A stretch of 64,000 nt of DNA from the NCBI RefSeq assembly GCF_008757455.1, contig NZ_VCMV01000003.1:304322-368321 (forward strand), read 5' to 3'. Positions 55,929-63,981 of the stretch are shown here, piece by piece (positions within the stretch are counted from its first letter, which is position 1; the number at the start of each line of letters is the position of its first letter). Made by a program: the position numbers and the translations under genes. The stretch comes from Microvirga brassicacearum (GTDB lineage: Bacteria; Pseudomonadota; Alphaproteobacteria; Rhizobiales; Beijerinckiaceae). The notes under the pieces were generated by a model that saw nothing but the letters and a program-made list of their open reading frames with translations, did no database searches and had not been told where the DNA came from.

Positions 55929-56504
55929 TCAGCGATTCTGGCCGGGAACCCAGAGGACGTCCAAAGCACCTTTGTCGTTGATGTAGCGGGAGGCGACGAA
56001 AAGAAGATCGGACAGGCGGTTGAGGTAGCGCACCGCCTCCACCGAGACGACCTCGTCGGGCTTTTCCGAGAGTTCGACCACCCGCCGCTCGGCACGGCGG
56101 CAAACCGTCCGTGCGAGATGGAGCGCGGCGGCGGCTGCCGTCCCGCCGGGCAGGACGAAGGAGCGCAACGTCGACAGATGCGCGTTCATCTCGTCGATCT
56201 CGCGTTCGAGACGATCGACCTGACCCTGCGTGATGCGCAAGGGCGTATAGGGAAGGGGCTTGCCGGTTTCCACCGTCGCCAGATCCGAGCCGAGATCGAA
56301 CAGGTCGTTCTGGATCCGGCTGAGAACGGCATCGAGCGCGTCGCCCGCAGTGTGCAGACGGACCATGCCGAGACACGCATTGGTTTCATCCACCGTGCCA
56401 TAGGCCTCGATGCGGAGATCGTGTTTCGCGCGACGCCCACCCGCCGCCAGGGCCGTCGTGCCGGTATCGCCTGTCCGGGTATAAATCCTGTTCAGAACGA
56501 CCAT
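55929..56504 (-). CDS. Cob(I)alamin adenosyltransferase, PduO type
   Basis: The 191-residue enzyme starts VVLNRIYTRTGDTGTTAL, the ATP-binding motif of PduO-type adenosyltransferases. EAYGTVDETNACLGMVR, the central IQNDLFDLGSDLA and the C-terminal CRRAERRVVELSE and AVRYLNRLSDLLFVASRYIN complete it. It makes adenosylcobalamin from cob(I)alamin and ATP and forms a trimer in the family. A corrinoid-using enzyme must exist elsewhere in the genome. Confidence 0.94.
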   Translation of the reverse strand: MVVLNRIYTRTGDTGTTALAAGGRRAKHDLRIEAYGTVDETNACLGMVRLHTAGDALDAVLSRIQNDLFDLGSDLATVETGKPLPYTPLRITQGQVDRLEREIDEMNAHLSTLRSFVLPGGTAAAAALHLARTVCRRAERRVVELSEKPDEVVSVEAVRYLNRLSDLLFVASRYINDKGALDVLWVPGQNR

Positions 56505-56524
56505 GTCGGCTCTCCAGCGTGCGA

Positions 56525-57106
56525 TCAGAACGTATAGCCGACCCGCGCGCCCACATTCGTCAGGCCGCGGTTTTCGGAACAGGCCCCGGCATTCGTCAGG
56601 TGCTCGAGTGTCGCCATGACGCTCCAGTTTGCCGAGAGCCTGACGCCGACCGAACCGGATTCGCGAAAGAGGGGCGAGCAGCCAAGCGATTCAAGGTTCC
56701 GAGACATGGCGGAGGTTTTGGTGTCACCGTCGTGGAATGCGCCCCCAATGCTTCCCTCGACGAAGAGGGAGGGCGTGATGTCGACAGTCCATGAAAGGCC
56801 CGCATAGGCGAAACTCGTCTGGCCATCGAAGTTCAGGCTGCCGCCCACATGCGGCCGGGGAATAAAATAACTGGTGAAGAGGTCGGAGGCTGTGAACGGT
56901 TTCGCGAACAGGATCTCGCCGGTCAGGTTGGCCGAGTTGCCCCGGCTCTCGGCTCCCCAGGGATCGTGGGCCGAAAAGCCGAAGCGGAATTCCGACAGGA
57001 GACCGCGCTGTGGACTGGCCGGCTTCTTCCAATCCACCGCGGAGGCGCAAGGGGCGCCCACGACGGCGAGCAGAAGGCTCAGACCTGTAACTGTGCCCAC
57101 ACGCAT
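56525..57106 (-). CDS. PagL-like lipid A 3-O-deacylase (acyloxyacyl hydrolase)
   Basis: A signal peptide ends near APCASAVDW. The 170-residue mature protein is an outer-membrane barrel whose C-terminus SVGVRLSANWSVMATLEHLTNAG...ENRGLTNVGARVGYTF matches PagL/acyloxyacyl hydrolases. PagL has the catalytic His-x-Ser. Here the position reads His-Leu-Thr, so Thr replaces the usual Ser, and activity is uncertain. It ends in an aromatic Phe, as outer-membrane barrels do. Where active, the family removes the 3-O acyl chain from lipid A. Confidence 0.8.
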   Translation of the reverse strand: MRVGTVTGLSLLLAVVGAPCASAVDWKKPASPQRGLLSEFRFGFSAHDPWGAESRGNSANLTGEILFAKPFTASDLFTSYFIPRPHVGGSLNFDGQTSFAYAGLSWTVDITPSLFVEGSIGGAFHDGDTKTSAMSRNLESLGCSPLFRESGSVGVRLSANWSVMATLEHLTNAGACSENRGLTNVGARVGYTF

Positions 57107-57218
57107 ACGGGGGTCGTTCCAATACTTAGCAAAGATAATGAGGCCATGCCGCGAAGCGGTTATGGCTAATGGCGTCTTATAGAGAGCGCCGCCGACAAGC
57201 TGTCAATATGGCAGGCGA

Positions 57219-57325
57219 GAGCATGATGCCGAAATGTGCAACGGTCTTCGGACGACATCATGCTCCAACTTATTGGAATCGATCTTATGCCTTTGGAAAA
57301 TTCCCCCCAAAGGCATCGTGATCTA
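57219..57325. repeat. Dispersed intergenic repeat, copy 1 (two hairpins)
   Basis: Two inverted repeats stand side by side. GAGCATGATG (57219-57228) pairs with CATCATGCTC (57256-57265). ATGCCTTTGG (57287-57296) pairs with CCAAAGGCAT (57307-57316). The first is the well-known Rhizobiales GAGCATGATG palindrome family. Read on the minus strand the unit starts CCTAGATCACGATGCC, and the TAG inside that start is the stop codon of the HIG1-domain gene. Copy 2 is at 62757-62838. Confidence 0.75.
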
Positions 57326-57514
57326 GGCGGCGCGCCACCAGATCACCCCCATGATGACGATGATGGCCACGAATTGCAGCAAAACCCTTAATCGCATCAG
57401 GTGTTGCGACTTGCTTGCGTCGCCGCCCCGCAACATGTTGACAAGTCCCAGCAGCAGAACGATCGCGACGGCGAGGACGGCCACCGGGACGAGGATGTCG
57501 GCGAAGCTGTTCAT
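57323..57514 (-). CDS. HIG1-domain twin-transmembrane protein
   Basis: The 63-residue protein has two membrane helices (ILVPVAVLAVAIVLLLGLVNMLRG and LRVLLQFVAIIVIMGVIWWRAA) joined by a short polar loop (GDASKSQHLMRLR), the HIG1/twin-TM layout. ATG 57514 is preferred over GTG 57526, since neither has a strong site. Family members support respiratory chain or hypoxia function. The role here is unknown. It follows the DUF4175 gene in the same direction. Confidence 0.82.
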   Translation of the reverse strand: MNSFADILVPVAVLAVAIVLLLGLVNMLRGGDASKSQHLMRLRVLLQFVAIIVIMGVIWWRAA

Positions 57515-57661
57515 GGAGAATTCCACTGTCGGCGAAGCGGATACCGGCGCCGAAAAGCTGATGGAGAAGCCCGGCTCGGATCAAACGAAACTGGATCGGT
57601 CAAAGAATCGGGCGGAAAATGCAGCGAACGCCGTCTCAAAGCAAGCGCGCGGCGGTTCTCT

Positions 57662-60235
57662 TCAGTTGCGGCGCAGGAGGCGGTCGAAATAATCCAGCTC
57701 TTCCTGAGGCCGCGTCGGGTCACCGAGCTTGCGCCGCAATTCCTCGAGAATGCGGCCGGCCCGTTGCGCCGGGGATTCGTTGACGCTGGGGATTGGGCGT
57801 CCTCCTTCCGCGGCGTCGCGTGAGCGCGTCGGGCGGCCGAGCGGATCATTGTTCTCTCGTCCCGCCTGCTCGCGGCCCTGGGGATTCGCCTGGCCGCCGG
57901 GCTGATCGCCCGCCTGCTCGTTGCCCTGCTGGCCTTCCTGCATCTGCTGCATTTGTTGAGCCATGCCCTGCATGCCGCGGCGAAGCCCTTCGAGAGCTCG
58001 TCCCTGGGCGTCGACGGCCTCGCCGTCCTGACCTTGTCCAAGGGCGCCCTCGGCCTCCCGCATCGCCTCCTCGGCATCGCCAAGGCCCTGCTCGTTCTGC
58101 ATGCCTTGGCCCTGCATGCGGCGCTGAAGTTCGCGCAGGCGCTCCCGGAGGGCTTGCTGGCGCTCGCTCAGGCCCTTGCCGCTCTGTCCTTCCTGCTGGC
58201 CTTCGCCTTCTTCGCCGTTCTCCGCCTGCTCCTGGTTGTCACCCGGCTCTCCGCGCTGCCCACGCTGGCGGTGTTGCCGATTGCGGTCGCCCTGCTGCAT
58301 TCGCCGGTTCTGGCCGTCGCGGAAGGTGTCGTCTCGCAGGTTTTGCTGATCGCGTGCCATATCCTCCAGATCGCGCATGGATTGCTGCATCTCGCGGCCG
58401 AGCGGATCGGACATCCGGCCATCGGGCCGGGCGGTCTGCAGATTCTCGAGGATGTTGCGCAGCTCGTCGAGGAGGCGCTGTGCCTCCGCCACGTCGCCAC
58501 GCCGCATGGCGTCTTCCATCTTCTCCAGCATGCGGTTGAGATCGTTCTGCGAAATGACGCGGTCCGGTTCGCGCTGGTTGGGGTCCTGCGTCGTGGGGTT
58601 ATCCTGCATCCGCTGGGCGAATTCGCGCAGGAACCTGTCCATGGCCTGCCGCAACTCGTCGGTCAGGCGCTTGATCTCGCTATCCGGCGCGCCGCGGTCC
58701 ATCGCCTCCTTCAGGCGCTCCTGCGCGGCGCGCAATTGCTGCTCGCTGTCCGAGAGATTGCCGTCCTCGATCTGCACCGCCATGGTCCACAACCACTCGG
58801 CAACCTCGAGCAGGGCCTCATCGCTGCGCGCTTGGCGCAGCCGCTCCGCAGCGAGGCGAAGGCCCATGAACACGCCCCATTGCGGCGTGAAGCTGTCGGG
58901 TTCGATCAGCAGGGCATCGAGGGCGGTCTGCACCCATCTGCGATCATCCGGCGCGAGGACGAGATCGCGCCGTTGCTCCACCAAGGCTTTCGCCAGCGGG
59001 TTGGAGAAGGCCCGCTGCGGCAACGTGAAATCGATCGTTTCGCTCAATCCCTCCTGGCCCGCCTCATCCTTGACGCGGAGCTGGATCTTGACCTTCGCGC
59101 CGGCCCAGGGATGGGTCGAAAGGTCGACGAGCGCCCGGGTCTCCGGCGCATTCTCGTCGTGGTTCGGAATGGCGAGGGAAAGCGCAGGCGCGGGCACCAG
59201 GCTGCGCCCGGTGACATTGCCGGATCGCTCGACCAGACCGTCGGTCGAAGCGATGCCGTAATCGTCCTTCCCTTTGTAGACGAGTGTGAAGCCGCCCTGG
59301 CCGTTCACCTCCGGCGGCCCCGTGAAGGCGATTGCGGGTGCACGGTCTGGAATCGCCTCGAAGGTCAGGCGCGCGCCGCTCGCGAACCCGGTCTTGAGGC
59401 TGATCTCGGAATTGGCTTCCAGCGTAAAGCGCTCCTCGCGCAGATCGGCGCGCTGGCCCGCTTTGGGCGGCAGGGGTGCGAGGCCGGCGCCCGCCGTGAT
59501 TTCGGCCGTGCCCTCACCGGCGATGCGGATCACCACCGTGGATCGGACCGGCATGCGCAGCGTCTGGCTCTTGGCGAGGTCGATCATGACGGGCGGCGCT
59601 CTCGTGTAGAGCGGCGGGTCGACCCAGCCGTCGATCCGGAACGCCGGACCGGGCCCGGCCGGCATCCGCCAGTCGAAGGCGGAGGAGAGACGGGGTCCCA
59701 TTTCGGGACCGGCCACGAATGCGCTCGCCACGAACGCCAAAAGCGCGACCGCTCGCAGGGCATAGAAATCCCGCTTGGGCATGTCGGGCCGGGGCGGCGC
59801 AACCCTCATATGCCGGATGGCGTCCTCCGCCCGGCGTCGATGGAGCGCCCAGAGGGCACGTGTGCCAGGGTCGGCGGAACCGATGGTCAGGGTGTCGACG
59901 AGCGTATGGGCTGGCGAATGGCTCAGGCCGGTATCACGATCGATGCGCCCCAGAACCTCTGAGCGGGTCGGCCGGCGAAACCGGATCAGCGGCCAGAACG
60001 AGGCCGCGAAGACGGCAGCAAACAGGCCGAGACCGATCATCCGTCCCACGGGGCCCATATCGAGCCACAATCCGAACCAGGAGGCGGTCAGAAAAACGAG
60101 GACGATTCCGACGGGGAGCCACGCGCGCGGCCAAGCCTGCTCCCAGGTCAGCGCCGTGCGGGCACGCACCATCAGTTCCCCGAAACGGGACGCAATCTGG
60201 CTTGAAGCGGGCAACGTGCCCGGGCCTTCGCTCAT
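57662..60235 (-). CDS. DUF4175 / TIGR02302 family membrane protein
   Basis: ATG 60235 follows GAGGAGACGG and gives 857 residues. Two N-terminal membrane helices (about 35-80) and one near 150 precede a periplasmic region with a conserved fold (GWVDPPLYTRAPPV, FTGPPEVNGQGGFTLVYKGKDDYGI). The C-terminal half (about 490-800) is helical and very rich in Gln, Glu, Arg and Gly, with RMQGQGM/GQQEGQ-type low complexity. It matches the TIGR02302/DUF4175 family, of unknown function, found next to lysA in Rhizobiales. A cell-envelope scaffold role is a guess. Confidence 0.9.
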   Translation of the reverse strand: MSEGPGTLPASSQIASRFGELMVRARTALTWEQAWPRAWLPVGIVLVFLTASWFGLWLDMGPVGRMIGLGLFAAVFAASFWPLIRFRRPTRSEVLGRIDRDTGLSHSPAHTLVDTLTIGSADPGTRALWALHRRRAEDAIRHMRVAPPRPDMPKRDFYALRAVALLAFVASAFVAGPEMGPRLSSAFDWRMPAGPGPAFRIDGWVDPPLYTRAPPVMIDLAKSQTLRMPVRSTVVIRIAGEGTAEITAGAGLAPLPPKAGQRADLREERFTLEANSEISLKTGFASGARLTFEAIPDRAPAIAFTGPPEVNGQGGFTLVYKGKDDYGIASTDGLVERSGNVTGRSLVPAPALSLAIPNHDENAPETRALVDLSTHPWAGAKVKIQLRVKDEAGQEGLSETIDFTLPQRAFSNPLAKALVEQRRDLVLAPDDRRWVQTALDALLIEPDSFTPQWGVFMGLRLAAERLRQARSDEALLEVAEWLWTMAVQIEDGNLSDSEQQLRAAQERLKEAMDRGAPDSEIKRLTDELRQAMDRFLREFAQRMQDNPTTQDPNQREPDRVISQNDLNRMLEKMEDAMRRGDVAEAQRLLDELRNILENLQTARPDGRMSDPLGREMQQSMRDLEDMARDQQNLRDDTFRDGQNRRMQQGDRNRQHRQRGQRGEPGDNQEQAENGEEGEGQQEGQSGKGLSERQQALRERLRELQRRMQGQGMQNEQGLGDAEEAMREAEGALGQGQDGEAVDAQGRALEGLRRGMQGMAQQMQQMQEGQQGNEQAGDQPGGQANPQGREQAGRENNDPLGRPTRSRDAAEGGRPIPSVNESPAQRAGRILEELRRKLGDPTRPQEELDYFDRLLRRN

Positions 60236-60400
60236 GCCGTCCGTCTCCTCGCGCGCATCGAAGCCCCCACCGGAAGCTATCATGGCGTTAGGTCATGACC
60301 AGCGGCGAATTGGGCAACTCCGCCATGATGGAAACGAAACGCGTTCACAAAATGACGATGAGCAGGCCCTCCTGCGGACGAATACCGCAGCTTGAGAGCC

Positions 60401-61669
60401 TCAGGAGAGCCAGCCGGGCAGCCGGTCGAGGCCGATGAGATCGTCGTAGCTTTGGCGCGGACGGATCACCGCGTGACCTGCATTCTTGACCAGCACCTCC
60501 GGAACCAGCAGGCGGGTGTTATAGGTATTCGCCGTCACGGCCCCATAGGCGCCCGTCGTCATGATGGCGATCAGATCGCCCGCCTTCAGCGCCGGCATGT
60601 CGCGTGACAGGGCGAGGTAATCGCCGGTCTCGCAGACCGGGCCGACCACATCGGCAACCAGGCGGCCCGTATTCGGACCTGCCTCGATGACCGGCTTGAT
60701 ATCATGGAAGGCGTCGTAAAGCGTCGGTCGGATCAGGTCGTTCATGGCCGCATCGACGATCACGAAGGACTTGTCGGCTCCCTCCTTCACGTAGATGACC
60801 TGCGTCACAAGAATTCCCGCATTGCCCGCAATGAGGCGGCCCATCTCGAAGACCAGCTTGAGACCGAGATCGTTCGTGTGGCGCTTGATGATGGCGGCGT
60901 AGGCCTGCGGATCGGGCGGCGGCTCGTTGTCCTCGCGGTAGGGGATGCCCAACCCGCCGCCGAGATCGATGTGACGGAGCTTGTGGCCGTCGGCCATCAG
61001 ATCGCGGGCCAATTCGGCCAGCAGCGCGCTGGCATTGTCGAAAGGCTCCAGATCGATGATCTGGCTTCCGATATGCATATCGACGCCCGTCACCTCGATA
61101 CCCGGCAGCTTAGCGGCGAACGCATAGACGTCGCGGGCCCGGGCGATGGGAATGCCGAACTTGTTCTCGGACTTGCCGGTGGAGATTTTCTTATGCGTCT
61201 TCGCATCCACGTCGGGGTTGATGCGGATCGAAATGGGCGCGCACATCCCTTTTGAAACCGCGACTTCGGAGAGGGCTTCCAGCTCCTGCTCGGATTCCAC
61301 ATTGAAACACAGGATGCCGCTGTCGAGCGCAAACGACATTTCGCGCTTCGTCTTTCCGACGCCCGAGAAGACGATGCGCTGGCCGGGCACGCCTGCAGCG
61401 AGCGCCCTGCGAAGTTCACCCTCGGACACGATGTCCATCCCGGCGCCGAGTTCGCCCAGCGTCCGCAAGACCGCCTGGTTGGAATTCGCCTTCATGGCGT
61501 AGCAAACCAGGGTGTCGCGATCCGCGAATGCTTCGGCGAAGACGCGGTAGTGCCGCTCCAGCGTCGCCGAGGAATAGCAATAGAACGGCGTGCCGACCTC
61601 GCTCGCGATCTGGCGCAGGTCAACATCTTCGGCGTGCAGGACGCCGTTGCGATAAGCAAAGTGGTGCAT
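60401..61669 (-). CDS. lysA: Diaminopimelate decarboxylase
   Basis: ATG 61669 gives 422 residues, starting MHHFAYRNGVLHAEDV. The PLP lysine is in CYAMKANSNQAVLR, and the barrel motifs HIGSQI, DLGGGLGIPY, and GPVCETGDYLA with its substrate-binding cysteine are present. It makes L-lysine from meso-diaminopimelate. It lies after a small lipoprotein gene and before DUF4175, an arrangement conserved in Rhizobiales (usually argH-lipoprotein-lysA-DUF4175, here without argH). Confidence 0.96.
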   Translation of the reverse strand: MHHFAYRNGVLHAEDVDLRQIASEVGTPFYCYSSATLERHYRVFAEAFADRDTLVCYAMKANSNQAVLRTLGELGAGMDIVSEGELRRALAAGVPGQRIVFSGVGKTKREMSFALDSGILCFNVESEQELEALSEVAVSKGMCAPISIRINPDVDAKTHKKISTGKSENKFGIPIARARDVYAFAAKLPGIEVTGVDMHIGSQIIDLEPFDNASALLAELARDLMADGHKLRHIDLGGGLGIPYREDNEPPPDPQAYAAIIKRHTNDLGLKLVFEMGRLIAGNAGILVTQVIYVKEGADKSFVIVDAAMNDLIRPTLYDAFHDIKPVIEAGPNTGRLVADVVGPVCETGDYLALSRDMPALKAGDLIAIMTTGAYGAVTANTYNTRLLVPEVLVKNAGHAVIRPRQSYDDLIGLDRLPGWLS

Positions 61670-61677
61670 GGCGAAAC

Positions 61678-61929
61678 CTAGAGAATCGGATCGAGAATGA
61701 AGCGCGTCTTCGGAATGGTGATCGGACGGTTGCTCGTCTTGCGCGGCGTACCGACCGGGGACGGCAACGCGCCCTGCGACGCACTCGTGCCGTCCGCTGC
61801 CTGCTGAGCCGGCGCGGCGTTCGGATCGGGCGGCGGCTCGAGAGCGCCGCGACGACCGCAGGCGGAAAGGCCGAGAAGAACGATGCCCGCCACCAGGAGG
61901 GCACGGGAAAACGCGAGGCTGGACGACAT
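61678..61929 (-). CDS. Small LptM-like lipoprotein
   Basis: ATG 61929 gives 83 residues. The lipobox LLGLSACG places the lipidated cysteine at about residue 24, followed by GRRGALEPPPDPNAAPAQQ, as in small LptM/YifL-type lipoproteins (CGxxGPLxxP motif). These help to mature the LPS transporter in enterobacteria. The role in alphaproteobacteria is inferred. It lies eight bases upstream of lysA. Confidence 0.82.
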   Translation of the reverse strand: MSSSLAFSRALLVAGIVLLGLSACGRRGALEPPPDPNAAPAQQAADGTSASQGALPSPVGTPRKTSNRPITIPKTRFILDPIL

Positions 61930-62121
61930 TAGATGCTCCGAAACTTGGCCGCACCATAACGACATCCGCGCGCCGATGCGAGAGGCAACCCGACGGTCAT
62001 TGACGCTCCTTGACGCGAGTGGCACGAGCCGCTTGCAACCCCACCGGATTGTGATGGGGAATGGCGAGGGCGCGTCCTTTGAACGCTTGAGGTAGCGCAG
62101 AAAACACGGCACACCCCGCCC

Positions 62122-62760
62122 ATGTCGAACCTCTCAAGCTCCCGCTTCGTTCAATTGTCCGCCTTGCTCGCCCTGGTGGGAGGCGCTGGCTGGTACGCCC
62201 TGCAGATGCGAGGCTCCTCCGGCGCCGCTAGCGGCGAGTGCCGTGCCTCTGCGGCAATGGTCGACCGGCTGAAGCCCTTGGCGACGGGCGAAGTGGCGGC
62301 TCTTGCCGTCAGCAACGCCCCCAAGCCTCCGCCGGCGATCAGTTTCACCGGCCCCGATGGGCAGCCGCGGACCTTGTCCGATTTCAAAGGCAAGGCGGTT
62401 CTGGTCAACCTGTGGGCGACGTGGTGCGTGCCCTGCCGGGAGGAAATGCCGGCTCTGGACAAGGTGCAGACCGAATTCGGCGGACCGGCCTTCGAGGTGG
62501 TCGCAATCAACGTAGACACACGCAATGCCGAGAAGCCCAAGGCCTGGCTGCAAGAGAACGGCATTCACAACCTTGCCTATTATGCCGACCCGACCGGCAA
62601 GCTCCTGCAGGTCCTGCAGAAATCCGGCCACGCGGTCGGCTTGCCGACGACCCTGCTGGTCGATGCGGCAGGCTGTGAGATCGCGCTTTTGAAGGGACCC
62701 GCCGAATGGGCCTCTCCCGAGGCCCTGGCCTTCGTCCGCAGCGCGCTCGCGAAGCCCTAG
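62122..62760 (+). CDS. tlpA: TlpA family thiol:disulfide oxidoreductase
   Basis: The protein (212 residues) has an N-terminal membrane anchor (LSALLALVGGAGWYALQM) and a periplasmic thioredoxin fold with WATWCVPCREEMPAL (WCVPC) and the cis-proline loop VGLPTTLLVD. An extra cysteine pair (GECR, AGCEIA) matches the structural disulfide of Bradyrhizobium TlpA. It reduces partner proteins in cytochrome oxidase assembly. It is divergent from the lipoprotein-lysA unit. Its TAG stop is the first codon of repeat copy 2. Confidence 0.92.
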   Translation: MSNLSSSRFVQLSALLALVGGAGWYALQMRGSSGAASGECRASAAMVDRLKPLATGEVAALAVSNAPKPPPAISFTGPDGQPRTLSDFKGKAVLVNLWATWCVPCREEMPALDKVQTEFGGPAFEVVAINVDTRNAEKPKAWLQENGIHNLAYYADPTGKLLQVLQKSGHAVGLPTTLLVDAAGCEIALLKGPAEWASPEALAFVRSALAKP

Positions 62761-62838
62761 ATCACGATGCCATTGGACGGCACCGTTCAAAGGCATAAGA
62801 CGTGATCGATTTCAATAAGCTAGGGCATCATGCCCTAG
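62757..62838. repeat. Dispersed intergenic repeat, copy 2
   Basis: CCTAGATCACGATGCC starts at 62757, with TAG (62758-62760) as the tlpA stop. After a short hairpin-like stretch ending AAAGGCATAAGA and TCGATTTCAATAAG comes CTAGGGCAT/ATGCCCTAG (62820-62838, a palindrome around one base). It aligns with copy 1 (minus strand) over about 80 bases with small gaps. The terminal GCATCATG hairpin is much shorter than the copy 1 hairpin. It overlaps the 3' end of the next minus-strand gene. Confidence 0.75.
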
Positions 62839-63167
62839 CGGAGCTGGGACCTGGTGATGCCGGCACCATCCGGCACGCCGATCTCTCCCGAGAATGCCGC
62901 TTTGGCGAGGCGCCACGGGCGATCCATCGCGCTTCGGGCCTTGCCCTTCGCCAGTCGGCGGGGCGTGCCGTCCGCGAGGATCTCGTCGATGACGATGAAA
63001 CCAAAGGCCTGCAGCATGAGAGCCGCCATCTTGGTGGCGGTGTCGTCGGCCGGCAACGCGAGGGAGCCTGCCGTATAGATCCGCTCGAGGATGGTCCGGG
63101 GAGCGGTTTCGCCGATGGAAGGCGCGCGCCGCTTCAGCGCGATGACATTCGTCGTCTCGTCGATCAT
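62835..63167 (-). CDS. Conserved hypothetical protein, 110 aa
   Basis: The protein starts MIDETTNVIALKRRAPSIGETAPRTILERIYTAGSLALP and ends with ALMLQAFGFIVIDEILADGTPRRLAKGKARSAMD. It is soluble, with no signal or membrane segment. I recall related short proteins in Rhizobiales chromosomes but no named family. Its stop falls inside repeat copy 2. The longer frame 62812-63303 on the same strand is an overlapping shadow. Confidence 0.65.
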   Translation of the reverse strand: MIDETTNVIALKRRAPSIGETAPRTILERIYTAGSLALPADDTATKMAALMLQAFGFIVIDEILADGTPRRLAKGKARSAMDRPWRLAKAAFSGEIGVPDGAGITRSQLR

Positions 63168-63304
63168 GGCAAAGACCCCCGTCCGGGTGCCGCATCATAA
63201 TTTTCGTGCGGCGTTGCTCAATTTCCGGACGAGGCATTTTGCCGACAATCGGGGCCGCTGGAAATCGCGACTTATGTCGCGGGACATCAGGTCGCCCTCG
63301 CACG

Positions 63305-63329
63305 AAAAAAGGCGGAGCCTTGCCCCGCC
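63305..63329 (-). terminator. Rho-independent terminator after grxD
   Basis: Read on the minus strand, GGCGGGGC pairs with GCTCCGCC (one G-U pair, 3-base loop) and is followed by TTTTTT (63310-63305). It lies 25 bases after the grxD stop, a standard intrinsic terminator. Confidence 0.85.
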
Positions 63330-63354
63330 CTGAAAACCGGTCCGGACGCTCGCG

Positions 63355-63690
63355 TCAGGCCGTCTGCTTGACCTCGATGCCTTTGTCGACGAAGAGCTGC
63401 TGCAATTCGCCGGCCTGGAACATCTCGCGCGTGATATCGCAGCCGCCGACGAACTCGCCCTTGACGTAGAGCTGGGGGATCGTCGGCCAGCTCGAATAAT
63501 CCTTGATGCCCTGGCGGATGCCCTCGTCATCGAGGACGTTGATGCCCTTGTAGGGAACGCCCAGATAGCCAAGGATCTGCACAACCTGGCCGGAAAACCC
63601 ACACATGGGGAATTGCGGCGTGCCCTTCATGAAAAGCACCACGTCGTTGGACTTCACCTCGTTCTCGATCGCCTGACGGGCATCGGTCAT
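63355..63690 (-). CDS. grxD: Monothiol glutaredoxin (Grx4 type)
   Basis: The 111-residue protein has the CGFS active site ([14 protein letters not shown]), with [12 protein letters not shown] before it and [26 protein letters not shown] after it. Such proteins bind a [2Fe-2S] cluster with glutathione and deliver it to targets, often together with BolA. bolA lies 42 bases upstream in the same direction, so the pair is an operon. Confidence 0.96.
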   Translation of the reverse strand: MTDARQAIENEVKSNDVVLFMKGTPQFPMCGFSGQVVQILGYLGVPYKGINVLDDEGIRQGIKDYSSWPTIPQLYVKGEFVGGCDITREMFQAGELQQLFVDKGIEVKQTA

Positions 63691-63732
63691 GGAATTCTCC
63701 TGATTTGCCGGCGTTCAAGGCGCCGGGTCCTT

Positions 63733-63969
63733 TTAATTGTCGGGTGCGACGGTGGTGAGCGCAAGGGCGTGCAGCGCGCCACCCATGCGGCCTTGCAGCG
63801 CTGCGTACACCATCTGGTGCTGCTGAACGCGGGATTTTCCCTTGAACGCCGCCGAAGTCACGGTCGCCGCGTAGTGATCCCCGTCGCCGGCCAGATCCTT
63901 GATCTCCACCGTCGCGTCAGGGATGGCGGCCTTGATCAGGGTCTCGATGTCGCGCGCGTCCATAGGCAT
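63733..63969 (-). CDS. bolA: BolA family protein
   Basis: The 78-residue protein has the BolA domain (DIETLIKAAIPDATVEIKDLAGDGDHYAATVTSAAFKGKSRVQQHQMVYAALQGRMGGALHALALTT) with the conserved His that shares the Fe-S cluster with glutaredoxin. It is the small BolA/Fra2-like type. Starts at 63969 or 63963 are both possible. It forms an operon with grxD. Confidence 0.94.
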   Translation of the reverse strand: MPMDARDIETLIKAAIPDATVEIKDLAGDGDHYAATVTSAAFKGKSRVQQHQMVYAALQGRMGGALHALALTTVAPDN

Positions 63970-63981
63970 GGATGTGGATCC

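Noticed and set aside
57953-59962. 669-residue open frame on the plus strand
   Set aside because: It is antisense to the DUF4175 gene. The apparent repeats (LALALHAAL-like) only mirror its Gln/Gly/Ala codons.
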